Source: Deltaproteobacteria bacterium
GTDB taxonomy: Bacteria; Desulfobacterota; Desulfovibrionia; Desulfovibrionales; Desulfomicrobiaceae
Length of the DNA: 64,000 bases
Direction of reading: 5' to 3'
NCBI GenBank assembly: GCA_009930495.1
Contig: RZYB01000002.1
Span: 1 to 64,000 of the forward strand
Part shown: piece after piece, positions 33,669 to 42,023 of the stretch
Numbering within the stretch: the first letter of the stretch is position 1
Layout: the number at the start of each line of letters is the position of its first letter
Program-made: the position numbers and the translations under genes
Notes under the pieces: generated by a model
Seen by the model: the letters and a program-made list of their open reading frames with translations, nothing else
Told to the model about the DNA's origin: nothing
The model's database searches: none

Positions 33669-34535
33669 ATGAGTTGGACATTGCACGCTGGCTGCAAGAT
33701 CAATTTATACTTGGATATCGTCGGGGTGCGGGAAGACGGCTATCACGAACTTGAAAGTTTGTTTTATCCACTGTCCGAGCCGTGTGACACGTTGCGCATA
33801 GGCCCTCGGACGGAGCCGGGGTTGGCTTTACGATGTTCCATTCCCGCGTTGGCTTCCTCGAAAAATATTTTGGCCCAGACCTACGATCGTTTTGCGCGGG
33901 CAACAGGGTTTGCTCCGGGCTTGGCTGTGTGGCTGGACAAGGGTATCCCAATGGGCGCTGGGTTGGGCGGGGGGAGCAGCGATGCCGCTGTTTTTTTGCG
34001 GTGGCTCAATGACCATGCGGGAACATCGGCCCTTGATGGCGCTGCTCTTCATGGGATGGCTTTGTCCCTGGGCGCGGACGTGCCTTTTTTTCTGGTCAAC
34101 AAACCGGCCTGGGTGACGGGAATCGGGGACACAGTCCGTGCCGTGGCGCTCGATCTGTCCGCGTTCACGATGGTGCTGGCGTGCCCGGACGTGCATGTCG
34201 ACACGAAATGGGCGTATGGTCGTTGGGATGCCATTCATGCTCGCGTGGAAGAGAGAGAAAGAAAATCGTTGACAGGGGATGACCTCCCGCATAAGAGACT
34301 TTGCTTCACGAATCTCTCGGGATTTCGGAATGTATTTGAAGAAGTGGTTTTTCCTGACTTTCCGGTTCTTTACAAGATCAAGCAGGGGCTTCTTCGGTCT
34401 GGAGCCGATGTTTGTGTCATGAGTGGTTCGGGTTCCAGTCTCGTGGCGATTTTTTCGACACGAACCGGCGCGCTTCAGGGCGCCAGCCTGATGCGGGCAT
34501 GGAATGTTCGTTGTCATGTTGTTCAGTTCTCGTGA
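33669..34535 (+). CDS. ispE: 4-diphosphocytidyl-2-C-methyl-D-erythritol kinase
   Basis: A 288-residue GHMP kinase of the non-mevalonate isoprenoid pathway; it phosphorylates the 2-hydroxyl of CDP-methylerythritol. Signatures: KINLYLDIVGVREDGYHELES at the start, the ATP loop PMGAGLGGGSSDAA at about 94-107, DVPFFL, and MSGSGSSLVAIF near the C-terminus. The gene starts 42 bases after the protease stop and is followed by tRNA-Gln. No other isoprenoid genes are close. Confidence 0.95.
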   Translation: MSWTLHAGCKINLYLDIVGVREDGYHELESLFYPLSEPCDTLRIGPRTEPGLALRCSIPALASSKNILAQTYDRFARATGFAPGLAVWLDKGIPMGAGLGGGSSDAAVFLRWLNDHAGTSALDGAALHGMALSLGADVPFFLVNKPAWVTGIGDTVRAVALDLSAFTMVLACPDVHVDTKWAYGRWDAIHARVEERERKSLTGDDLPHKRLCFTNLSGFRNVFEEVVFPDFPVLYKIKQGLLRSGADVCVMSGSGSSLVAIFSTRTGALQGASLMRAWNVRCHVVQFS

Positions 34536-34580
34536 ACGTGTTTCGCGAGAAATCGGTGGATGGCAAAGATCCCGCGTGGG

Positions 34581-34610
34581 TTGAAATTTTTTTGTGGCTT
34601 AGAGTTTGAT
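34581..34610 (+). promoter_or_regulatory. Possible sigma-70 promoter of tRNA-Gln
   Basis: TTGAAA and TTTGAT are separated by 18 bases and lie 32 bases before the tRNA. The -10 box is a poor match, so this is tentative. Confidence 0.35.
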
Positions 34611-34642
34611 ACGCTGCCAGGAATTTTACTGGCAAGCCAGGA

Positions 34643-34718
34643 TGGGGCGTCGCCAAGCCGGCAAGGCAACGGGTTTTGGTTCCGTCATTCGGAGGTTCGA
34701 ATCCTCCCGCCCCAGCCA
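34643..34718 (+). tRNA. tRNA-Gln (anticodon UUG)
   Basis: A 76-base cloverleaf with encoded CCA. Acceptor stem TGGGGCG/CGCCCCA, discriminator G, T-arm GGAGG-TTCGAAT-CCTCC, anticodon loop TTTTGGT with TTG at 34676-34678. It lies between ispE and prs and probably joins their transcript. Confidence 0.97.
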
Positions 34719-34741
34719 ATATTTTTTTTGAGGATTGTCCA

Positions 34742-35683
34742 ATGCGAGTGGGTGAACTGAAGATCGTCACAGGTACCGCTAATCCGGCCTTGGCTGCTCG
34801 AATCTGTGATCATTTGGGGTGTAAGATTACCCCGTCGCTTGTGGATGTTTTTAGCGACGGCGAGATCCGGATAGAGATGGGTGACAATGTGCGGGGGGAT
34901 GATGTTTATGTCGTCCAACCGACCTGTGCTCCGGTCAACCATAACCTGATGGAGCTCTGCCTCATGCTGGACGCCTTGAAGCGAGCCAGCGCGGGCCGTG
35001 TCACGGCCGTGGTTCCATATTTTGGCTATGCCCGGCAGGATCGGAAGGTCGTGCCCCGTGTGCCGATCAGCGCCAAGATGGTCGCCGACTTCATCACCGT
35101 GGCCGGAGTGGATCGGGTTTTAACCATTGATTTGCACTCGGGTCAGATTCAGGGCTTTTTTGATCGGCCCGTGGACAATCTGTACGCGGCTCAGGTTATT
35201 TTGGAGTATATCAAGAATCTTGGGGACAATCTGATTATTGTTTCGCCGGATGCTGGGGGCACGGAGCGTGCCCGTGCCTACGCCAAACGTCTCGGAGTAG
35301 GGCTGGCTATCGTCGACAAGCGGCGTGAAGGCCCCAACCGCGCGCACGCGATGCAATTGATTGGCGACGTCAAGGGTAAAATCGCGGTGGTGCTCGACGA
35401 CATGATCGACACTGCTGGCACCATGACCGAGGCAGGAAATCTGTTGGCCGAAAACGGAGCCGAGGATGTGGTCGCCTGCGCGACGCATCCGGTTTTGTCT
35501 GGCCCTGCGGTGGAGCGGCTGATGAGTTCCGCTTTTTCCCAGGTCATTGTCACGGATACTATTCCGCTCAATTCCAAGGCGGCGGCCAGCGACAAATTCA
35601 AGGTGATTTCCGTGGGCAGCCTTATTGCCAAGGCCATCCACAATATCCATTCCGAATCTTCGGTCAGCGTTCTTTTCAGCTAG
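34742..35683 (+). CDS. prs: Ribose-phosphate pyrophosphokinase (PRPP synthase)
   Basis: A 313-residue class I PRPP synthase that makes 5-phosphoribosyl-1-pyrophosphate for nucleotide, NAD, His and Trp synthesis. Key parts: FSDGEIRIEMGDNVRG, the ATP loop YFGYARQDRK, DLHSGQIQGFF, SPDAGGTERA and the PRPP-binding VVLDDMIDTAGT. The ATG at 34742, with GAGGA eight bases upstream, gives a normal N-terminus; the open frame extends back into the tRNA and is not used. It is followed by the L25 gene, a pairing common in many bacteria. Confidence 0.97.
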   Translation: MRVGELKIVTGTANPALAARICDHLGCKITPSLVDVFSDGEIRIEMGDNVRGDDVYVVQPTCAPVNHNLMELCLMLDALKRASAGRVTAVVPYFGYARQDRKVVPRVPISAKMVADFITVAGVDRVLTIDLHSGQIQGFFDRPVDNLYAAQVILEYIKNLGDNLIIVSPDAGGTERARAYAKRLGVGLAIVDKRREGPNRAHAMQLIGDVKGKIAVVLDDMIDTAGTMTEAGNLLAENGAEDVVACATHPVLSGPAVERLMSSAFSQVIVTDTIPLNSKAAASDKFKVISVGSLIAKAIHNIHSESSVSVLFS

Positions 35684-35729
35684 CAGCTGGCGGAAATTGA
35701 TTTTTAGTTGGTGCATAAAGGAGTACAGC

Positions 35730-36320
35730 ATGTCTGAAGTCACTAGTTTGACGATCGTAAAACGCGAGGAAAGAGGCAAGGGCCCTTGTGGTCGTCTGCG
35801 CGCCCAGGGTTTTGTCCCCGGTGTATTCTATAATTCCAAGGGCGAAAATATTTCGTTTACCGTGGATAATCTGGCTTTGGGCAAGGCTTTCGAGAAAGTC
35901 CGCTACTCCAAGATGATTGAGTTGCAGATCGAAATCGATGGCAAGACGGAAAAGCGCAACGCGCTCTTCAAGAAGTTGGTCTCCCATCCGGTCAAGCGCC
36001 GTTACGATCATGTTGACTTCGTGGGTATTGATTTGGATAAGGAAGTCCAGGTCACAATCCCGGTTGAAGTTACTGGCCGTGCCAAGGGCGTGGTTCTTGG
36101 TGGTAAGCTCGAAGTTTTTCAGGAACGTGTTTTGGTTCGTTGTCTGCCTACCATCATTCCTGATTCCATCGTTGTCGATATTACCGAACTGGGTATTGGG
36201 GACAAAATTTTTGTCGACCAGTTGGTTCTGCCCGAAGGCGTGTCCGCCGTTTACGACCGCAACTATGTTGTGATGTCCGTTCTGGCTGGCCGTGGCGCCA
36301 AGGCTGGCGAAGAAGCTTAG
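35730..36320 (+). CDS. rplY: 50S ribosomal protein L25 (CTC form)
   Basis: A 196-residue protein of the long L25/CTC class that binds 5S rRNA. The L25 domain covers about residues 1-95 (REERGKGPCGRLRAQGFVPGVFY, HPVKRRYDHVDF), followed by the C-terminal TL5-type beta domain (VTIPVEVTGRAKGV, PDSIVVDITELGIGD). GGAG stands eight bases before the ATG at 35730. It is downstream of prs and upstream of pth, the standard order, with a terminator between L25 and pth. Confidence 0.96.
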   Translation: MSEVTSLTIVKREERGKGPCGRLRAQGFVPGVFYNSKGENISFTVDNLALGKAFEKVRYSKMIELQIEIDGKTEKRNALFKKLVSHPVKRRYDHVDFVGIDLDKEVQVTIPVEVTGRAKGVVLGGKLEVFQERVLVRCLPTIIPDSIVVDITELGIGDKIFVDQLVLPEGVSAVYDRNYVVMSVLAGRGAKAGEEA

Positions 36321-36344
36321 CGTCTTTTCCAAGACAACTTCCGG

Positions 36345-36373
36345 GCCCTGCCTTGCGGGGCCTTTCTTCTTTC
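36345..36373 (+). terminator. Rho-independent terminator after rplY
   Basis: GGCCCTGC pairs with GCGGGGCC around a CTT loop, followed by TTTCTTCTTT. It starts 24 bases after the L25 stop. Confidence 0.85.
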
Positions 36374-36405
36374 TTTCCTGAACATTTCGCGTCCAACGGC
36401 TTCCA

Positions 36406-37005
36406 ATGAAATATGATGGCCTGATTGTCGGTTTGGGCAATCCGGGAACGCAATATGCCCGCACGCGGCATAATTTTGGGTTCATGCTTGTGGATTGCCT
36501 GCTTGATCGTTGGGCGGGATTGTCCGGTGTTTCATGCACGCCGATCAAAAATCGGGGGAACTCCTGCCTGTGGGAGGTCTCCGAGCCCTGTGGGGGGAGG
36601 CGTTGGCTAATCGCCAAACCTCTGACCTTCATGAATTTAAGCGGTCAGGCCGTGGGAGAGTTATGTCGTAAGAACGGGATCGAGGCCTCAAGGGTTTTGG
36701 TCCTGCACGACGAGTTGGACTTGCCCTTGGGTACGGTCCGTTTGAAATTTTCCGGAGGGTTGGCGGGCCATAATGGCTTGAAGTCCGTCGCGGCTCATCT
36801 CGGAACGCGGGATTTTGCTCGCTTGAGGCTGGGAATCTCCCGCCCCGCGACTCAGGAGCCCGTTGTTGACTATGTTTTGCGTGGATTTCCGCCCGCCGAA
36901 AGAGAGCTCGTCCGCGAAGCACTCGAGATTGGCGTCATGGCGGTCATGGATTATTGTGCCTTGGGACTGACTGCCGCCATGGAACGCCTTCATTCGCGAG
37001 CGTAA
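36406..37005 (+). CDS. pth: Peptidyl-tRNA hydrolase
   Basis: A 199-residue Pth that recycles tRNA from peptidyl-tRNA dropped by ribosomes. Signatures: LIVGLGNPGTQYARTRHNFGF (catalytic His near residue 23), KPLTFMNLSG, the catalytic Asp in LVLHDELDLPLG and SGGLAGHNGLKSV. The ATG lies after a terminator, so it either has its own promoter in the 35 bases after the T run or is expressed by read-through. The CarD gene follows after 92 bases. Confidence 0.96.
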   Translation: MKYDGLIVGLGNPGTQYARTRHNFGFMLVDCLLDRWAGLSGVSCTPIKNRGNSCLWEVSEPCGGRRWLIAKPLTFMNLSGQAVGELCRKNGIEASRVLVLHDELDLPLGTVRLKFSGGLAGHNGLKSVAAHLGTRDFARLRLGISRPATQEPVVDYVLRGFPPAERELVREALEIGVMAVMDYCALGLTAAMERLHSRA

Positions 37006-37097
37006 ACACCATTTTTGAGTCTTAGTGGACTACCGCCTGTTTTTCATTTATATGAATTCTCCCATGCAGCTAGATTTCGTTTTTCTGGAGGTCGCTT

Positions 37098-37628
37098 GTG
37101 TTTTCAGTTGATGAACTTGTCGTCTATCCCGCTCAGGGGGTCGGTAAGGTCGAAAGAATTGAGACCCAGGAGATCGGTGGTGTTGCCACGGAGCTGATCA
37201 TCGTGCGCATCTTGAGTAACAATGTCACCCTGATGGTTCCGGTTAAAAATGCCAAGAATGTAGGGCTGCGTGGTGTCTATTCTCCCGAGCAAGCGGATGA
37301 AATCCGTTCCTACCTTCGGGACCGTTCCGATTTCACGGGGTATTCCGGTCAGAATTGGAACCGTCGATACCGCGAATACTCGGAGAAACTCAAGAGCAGC
37401 AATCTCCGCGACGTGGCCTACGTGCTCAAGGAGCTCATCCTCATCGGCAAGGACAAGGAGTTGTCCTTTGGGGAGCGAAGGCTTTTGGAGCAGGCCATGG
37501 GGTTGATCACGCTTGAACTTTCCTTCGCGCTGCATCAGGATCAGGCTGATGTCAAAAAAGACATTGAAAGCCTTTTTGCCGATATTTTACAGGCAAAGGA
37601 TGATTCCGCGTCTGAAGATATTGATTGA
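37098..37628 (+). CDS. CarD-family transcriptional regulator
   Basis: A 176-residue CarD/CdnL-like protein. The N-terminal Tudor-like RNA-polymerase interaction domain is evident (ELVVYPAQGVGKVERIE, then LMVPVKNAKNVGLR), followed by an all-helical DNA-binding part (DVAYVLKELILIGKDKELSFGERRLLEQA). Such proteins stabilise open promoter complexes, often at rRNA genes. The start is GTG with GGAGG six bases upstream. The gene ends in a strong terminator that begins at its stop codon. Confidence 0.93.
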   Translation: MFSVDELVVYPAQGVGKVERIETQEIGGVATELIIVRILSNNVTLMVPVKNAKNVGLRGVYSPEQADEIRSYLRDRSDFTGYSGQNWNRRYREYSEKLKSSNLRDVAYVLKELILIGKDKELSFGERRLLEQAMGLITLELSFALHQDQADVKKDIESLFADILQAKDDSASEDID

Positions 37629-37656
37629 AGGGGGTATGTCCCCCTTGTTTTTTTCT
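37628..37656 (+). terminator. Rho-independent terminator after carD
   Basis: AAGGGGG and CCCCCTT form a perfect stem around TATGT, followed by GTTTTTTTT. Its first base is the last base of the stop codon. Confidence 0.92.
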
Positions 37657-37874
37657 TGAACGTCCATTACGGCTCTTTGCAATTCCTACCACATGGTCGA
37701 GTTCAGCTCGGTTTTCACGAATATATCTTGATTGATGCCCTATAGGGGTTCTCATAATCGATTTATCCAATTTTATATTCGGATTCTTTGTCCGCATTAG
37801 AGCACTTCAAGTCCGCTTGTTGCGAATCACATCGTCATGGCCACGGTCATATTTTATTGTTGCGAGGAATTGAC

Positions 37875-39122
37875 ATGAATCTTTCTGAATTGAAAACCAA
37901 AACCATGTCTGAACTCATGGACATTGCCAGTGAGTATCAGATTGAAAACATGAGCGGGTTACGCAAGCAAGAGCTTATATTTGCCTTGCTTCAGGCTTGT
38001 GCCTCTCAGAATGGTTCGATTTTTGGCGAAGGCGTGCTTGAAATCCTGCCGGATGGTTTTGGCTTTCTGCGGTCACCAATGTATAGCTACATGCCTGGGC
38101 CAGATGATATTTATGTTTCTCCTTCGCAGATTAGACGCTTCGGCTTGCGGACCGGCGATGTTATTTCCGGTCAGATTCGGCCTCCCAAGGAAGGTGAACG
38201 GTATTTTGCGTTGCTGCGGGTTAAGGAAATTTGCTTCCGCGAGCCCGAGGAAGCCAAGCGCATCGTTTTATTCGATAATTTGACCCCGATTTACCCGGAC
38301 TCGCAATTCCGGCTGGAGAATGGGGACAAGAATTATTCCGCTCGAATCATGGATCTGATGACCCCCATCGGCAAGGGGCAGCGAGGCCTGATCGTCGCGC
38401 CGCCGCGAACCGGTAAAACCATGCTGTTGCAGACGATCGCCAACTCCATCAGCATCAACCATCCCGATGCGTACCTGATTGTTCTGCTCATCGACGAACG
38501 CCCCGAGGAAGTGACGGACATGGAACGCACGGTCAGGGCCGAGGTCATCAGCTCGACCTTCGACGAGCCGCCGCAACGCCATGTGCAGGTCGCGGAAATG
38601 GTTTTGGAAAAAGCCAAGCGCCTAGTCGAGCGCAAGGTGGATGTGGTCATCCTGCTTGATTCCATTACCCGCCTGGGACGCGCCTACAACGCCACCACTC
38701 CGTCATCCGGAAGGGTTCTGTCCGGCGGCCTTGACGCCAATGCCCTGCAGCGCCCCAAGCGGTTTTTTGGTGCGGCGCGCAATATCGAGGAGGGGGGCAG
38801 CCTGACCATTATTTCCACGGCCTTGATTGATACAGGCTCCCGCATGGACGAGGTTATTTTCGAAGAATTCAAGGGAACTGGCAACGCTGACATTTATCTG
38901 GACCGGCACCTGTCGGATAAGCGTGTCTTTCCAGCCATTGATCTCAATCGATCGGGGACCAGAAAAGAAGAACTTCTCCTTGACCCCGATGTCCTCAACA
39001 AGGTCTGGATCCTGCGTCGGATCATGGCCCCCATGAACTCCATTGACAGCATGGATTTTCTTCTGGATAAAATGCGCGGTACCAAGAGCAATAAAGATTT
39101 TCTCGACATGATGAATTCATAG
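37875..39122 (+). CDS. rho: Transcription termination factor Rho
   Basis: A 415-residue Rho, the hexameric RNA helicase for factor-dependent termination. Order: N-terminal helical domain ([20 protein letters not shown]), cold-shock-like RNA-binding domain ([29 protein letters not shown]), then the ATPase with Walker A APPRTGKT near residue 177, [10 protein letters not shown] and the Q/R-loop region. It lacks the long insertions of some species. GAGGA precedes the ATG at the usual distance. The 246 bases upstream, after the carD terminator, carry the promoter or a leader, but no specific autoregulatory site was identified. nadE follows after 8 bases. Confidence 0.97.
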   Translation: MNLSELKTKTMSELMDIASEYQIENMSGLRKQELIFALLQACASQNGSIFGEGVLEILPDGFGFLRSPMYSYMPGPDDIYVSPSQIRRFGLRTGDVISGQIRPPKEGERYFALLRVKEICFREPEEAKRIVLFDNLTPIYPDSQFRLENGDKNYSARIMDLMTPIGKGQRGLIVAPPRTGKTMLLQTIANSISINHPDAYLIVLLIDERPEEVTDMERTVRAEVISSTFDEPPQRHVQVAEMVLEKAKRLVERKVDVVILLDSITRLGRAYNATTPSSGRVLSGGLDANALQRPKRFFGAARNIEEGGSLTIISTALIDTGSRMDEVIFEEFKGTGNADIYLDRHLSDKRVFPAIDLNRSGTRKEELLLDPDVLNKVWILRRIMAPMNSIDSMDFLLDKMRGTKSNKDFLDMMNS

Positions 39123-39130
39123 GAGATCGC

Positions 39131-40030
39131 ATGGCCGCCTTGCTCCGGATGGATTGCCCTCAAGACACCGATTACCGACTTTGGCTTGAGCTGTTATCTC
39201 TCAAGGCGTCGCCCGCCCTGCTCGACGCCATCGGGGACTCACTGGACGCCTACTTGCGCCATTCCGGATTGGCTACATATGTGATGGGTCTTTCCGGGGG
39301 TATTGATTCTTCCTTTCTCGCGGCGATTTTGCATTGGCGTCGTATCCCCTATCTGGGCTTTTGCCTGCCCATTGCCACCAACACCCCCGCCGAAATCGAA
39401 CGTGGAGCCATGGTTGCCCAAGCTTACGCCAGCCCGCCAGCTGGAACGCAAGTTGGAGCCATGCAGGATTTTTCCACGTTGTATGCTGAGATATCCCGTG
39501 CCTTTGAGAGTGTTCACCTCAAGACAACGCCCTTGGCCGAGGGGAATATCAAGGCGCGTCTCCGGATGATGTTTCTGTATCATACCGCTCAGATTCATCA
39601 TGGTTGTGTTTTGTCCACGGACCAGTTGGACGAATTGCTGACAGGATTTTGGACCTTGCACGGCGATGTCGGGGATATCAGTCCCATTCAGCTCATTCCC
39701 AAAAGCGTTGAATATGAACTGGCGAGGCAACTGTGCGCCAAGCTGGCGAATCCAGGGCCTCTCGAGGCCGCTATCGAAGCCGTGCCAACAGACGGTTTGG
39801 GCATCAGTGCCTCGGATCTTGATCAGCTGCAGGTGGACTCCTACGCCGAGGTGGAGCGTCTTTTTGTCGAATACTTTTCCCTGAAGTCCAAGGAGAATGC
39901 CCAGGGTTTGCTTCCCGGGGAACAAGCGCGTCGTGACTCCTTGGAACAAAGCGGCCCGGTGCGACGTTTTCTGAGCAGCGGCTTCAAGCGGAGAGGACCG
40001 GTTCTGTTTGACCCGAGGAGTGTGTGCTGA
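39131..40030 (+). CDS. nadE: Ammonia-dependent NAD+ synthase
   Basis: A 299-residue NAD synthase catalysing the last step of NAD synthesis from nicotinate adenine dinucleotide. The N-type ATP pyrophosphatase loop is VMGLSGGIDSSFLA (about 52-65), followed by GNIKARLRMMFLYHTA, GCVLSTDQLDELLTGFWTLHGD and DISPIQLIPKS. There is no glutaminase domain, so free ammonia is the nitrogen donor, as in the short form. It begins 8 bases after rho and its stop overlaps the GTG of the next gene. Confidence 0.94.
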   Translation: MAALLRMDCPQDTDYRLWLELLSLKASPALLDAIGDSLDAYLRHSGLATYVMGLSGGIDSSFLAAILHWRRIPYLGFCLPIATNTPAEIERGAMVAQAYASPPAGTQVGAMQDFSTLYAEISRAFESVHLKTTPLAEGNIKARLRMMFLYHTAQIHHGCVLSTDQLDELLTGFWTLHGDVGDISPIQLIPKSVEYELARQLCAKLANPGPLEAAIEAVPTDGLGISASDLDQLQVDSYAEVERLFVEYFSLKSKENAQGLLPGEQARRDSLEQSGPVRRFLSSGFKRRGPVLFDPRSVC

Positions 40031-41460
40031 GATTCGTACAGTCTGATTGGTTGATTCGCTGTGTTTCCGCCGTGTGCGTGGTGGTATTGCTCGCTCCGGT
40101 CCGATGCTGGCCTGGGTTTGGGGAATTCACTATCCGCGACGAGATCGACTTGGCCCGTAAGTTCGATTTATTGATCGAATCGCGTTTTCCCGTTGTTGAA
40201 GACAGATTGATTGTCAATTACGTCAAAGGGTTGGTTGATCGGCTGGTCGAGGCCATGCCTCCCCAACCCTTCCCCGTCAAGGTGACCGTGGTGCGCGATG
40301 GGACCATGAACGCCTTTGCCTCGGCTGCTGGCCATATCACGGTTTTCACGGGCTTGATCACCAATCTGCGGAGCGAGGATGAGTTGGCCAGTGTGCTGGC
40401 ACACGAACTGGCCCATGTTTCGGAGCGCCATGTCGCCAAGTCCATTGAAAAAAGTCAGTTGATCGGGGCCGGATCGTTGCTGGGCATGTTGGCCGGGGTC
40501 TTGATTGGTACCCAGGGTGATTCCGACGCTTCCGAGGCGTTGATCATGGGATCCGTGGCGGGTGGCCAGGCGATGGCGCTCAAGTATTCCCGTGCCAATG
40601 AAGAAGACGCGGACCAGCTTGGGCTTGGGTTTCTCGTCGGCGCGGGCTTCAACCCAATGGGCATGACCAGCGCCTTCGAGCGGATGCGCAAACTCCAGTG
40701 GCTCGGAGGTGGCGGGGCCGTGCCGTCTTATCTGGCCACGCATCCAGGCATGGATGAACGCGTTGGCTACATGCAGGAGCGTGTGGCTCGTCTGCCCCAG
40801 GACATTCGCCGTCGTCATACCGACAACAGTGCCTTTACTCGGGTGCAAGCCTTGGTCTTGGCGTGGTATGCAGATCCAAATACCGCCCTGGCCACGTTTT
40901 CCTCCAAGGGTAAATTTCCCGAATGCCTGGCCAGCCTGGGTTTGGCCATCGCGCACAGCCGCCTTGGGCAAAGCGAAAAAGCCAAGATGGAATTTCAACA
41001 AGCCTTGGCCTGCAATGGGCGGGATCCCCTCTGGCAACGCGAATATGGCCGATTTTCCTTTGAGTACGGGAAGCTCGACGTGGCGGCGGAAGCTTTGCGG
41101 ACCGCCGTGCGCGAGGTCCCGGATGATTTGTTCGCTTTGTTTTTTTATGCCCGGGCCTTGGCCGAACAGGGCGATTTCGCCGCCAGTATCACGGCCATGC
41201 AACGTGTTTTGAAGGATGTTCCGCGCGATTCCGAGGTGCTTGAACATCTTGGGCGTTATCAAGCTGCCGCTGGCCGGCATTTCGACGCCCATGTGTCGTT
41301 TGCCAGGGCTTTTGCGTACACGCGAAAGTTTCGGAAATACGAGTACCATTTGCAACGGGCGGAATCCATGGCCCAAAGCGACAGCCAGCACGAGACTATC
41401 GACGACTTGCGCGATGAAATCGCGGAGTACCGGAACATTCTCGAAGGCAAGGCTGGCTAG
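40024..41460 (+). CDS. BepA/YfgC-like M48 metalloprotease with TPR repeats
   Basis: A 478-residue secreted protease. An N-terminal hydrophobic segment (LIRCVSAVCVVVLLAPVRCWP) acts as a signal or anchor. The M48 domain has HELAH at residues 127-131 with the third zinc ligand in NEEDADQLG about 65 residues later. The C-terminal half (about 265-470) is built of tetratricopeptide-like helices (LGLAIAHSRLGQSEKAKMEFQQAL and others). This is the layout of BepA, which handles stalled outer-membrane protein assembly. The start is GTG overlapping the nadE stop, with GAGGAG upstream. Confidence 0.92.
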   Translation: MLRFVQSDWLIRCVSAVCVVVLLAPVRCWPGFGEFTIRDEIDLARKFDLLIESRFPVVEDRLIVNYVKGLVDRLVEAMPPQPFPVKVTVVRDGTMNAFASAAGHITVFTGLITNLRSEDELASVLAHELAHVSERHVAKSIEKSQLIGAGSLLGMLAGVLIGTQGDSDASEALIMGSVAGGQAMALKYSRANEEDADQLGLGFLVGAGFNPMGMTSAFERMRKLQWLGGGGAVPSYLATHPGMDERVGYMQERVARLPQDIRRRHTDNSAFTRVQALVLAWYADPNTALATFSSKGKFPECLASLGLAIAHSRLGQSEKAKMEFQQALACNGRDPLWQREYGRFSFEYGKLDVAAEALRTAVREVPDDLFALFFYARALAEQGDFAASITAMQRVLKDVPRDSEVLEHLGRYQAAAGRHFDAHVSFARAFAYTRKFRKYEYHLQRAESMAQSDSQHETIDDLRDEIAEYRNILEGKAG

Positions 41461-41529
41461 CCCTTGAATTTCAACCTGCTACAGGGTAGCGAGTTCGTGG
41501 ACACCACGCATACATTATTGGAGGAACTC

Positions 41530-41889
41530 ATGTTTTTTGAAAATTTTGCCCATGCCATGGGGCAGGCCGGAGGGGTCGCCGGCGGACAGCCTGGAAATCC
41601 CCTGATGTCGTTCATGCCCCTCATCCTTATGTTCGTGATTTTTTATTTTTTGCTCATTCGGCCGCAGCAAAAAAAACAGAAAGAGCACAAGATGATGTTG
41701 GACAATCTTGGTCGTGGGGATCGTGTCGTCACCGCCGGGGGGCTGTACGGCCGCGTGGTCGAGGCCAAGGACGACATGTTGACCGTTGACTTGGGAAACG
41801 ATGTCCACGTTCAGGTCGGACGGAGTTTTATTTCCGCGGTGCTTAATGGCGACGCCAGCAAGGCCAAGGATAAGGACAAGAAGAAATAA
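41530..41889 (+). CDS. yajC: Preprotein translocase subunit YajC
   Basis: A 119-residue membrane protein of the SecDF-YajC accessory complex. One transmembrane helix (PLILMFVIFYFLLI) is followed by RPQQKKQKEHKMMLDNLGRGDRVVT, the family hallmark, and a basic C-terminal tail. GGAGG seven bases upstream selects the ATG at 41530; the frame starting at 41464 has none. secD and secF follow, as in most bacteria. Confidence 0.95.
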   Translation: MFFENFAHAMGQAGGVAGGQPGNPLMSFMPLILMFVIFYFLLIRPQQKKQKEHKMMLDNLGRGDRVVTAGGLYGRVVEAKDDMLTVDLGNDVHVQVGRSFISAVLNGDASKAKDKDKKK

Positions 41890-42023
41890 GACGACCGAAG
41901 CAGCGGATACGGCGGGCCTGTCTCGAGAACTGGGGCAGGCCTTGTTTTGCGTATTTCGGGCATGATTGGTCTCGGCGACGCGGTCATGCTTCAACCTGTT
42001 TGCTGGGATAAGGAAGAAGAGAC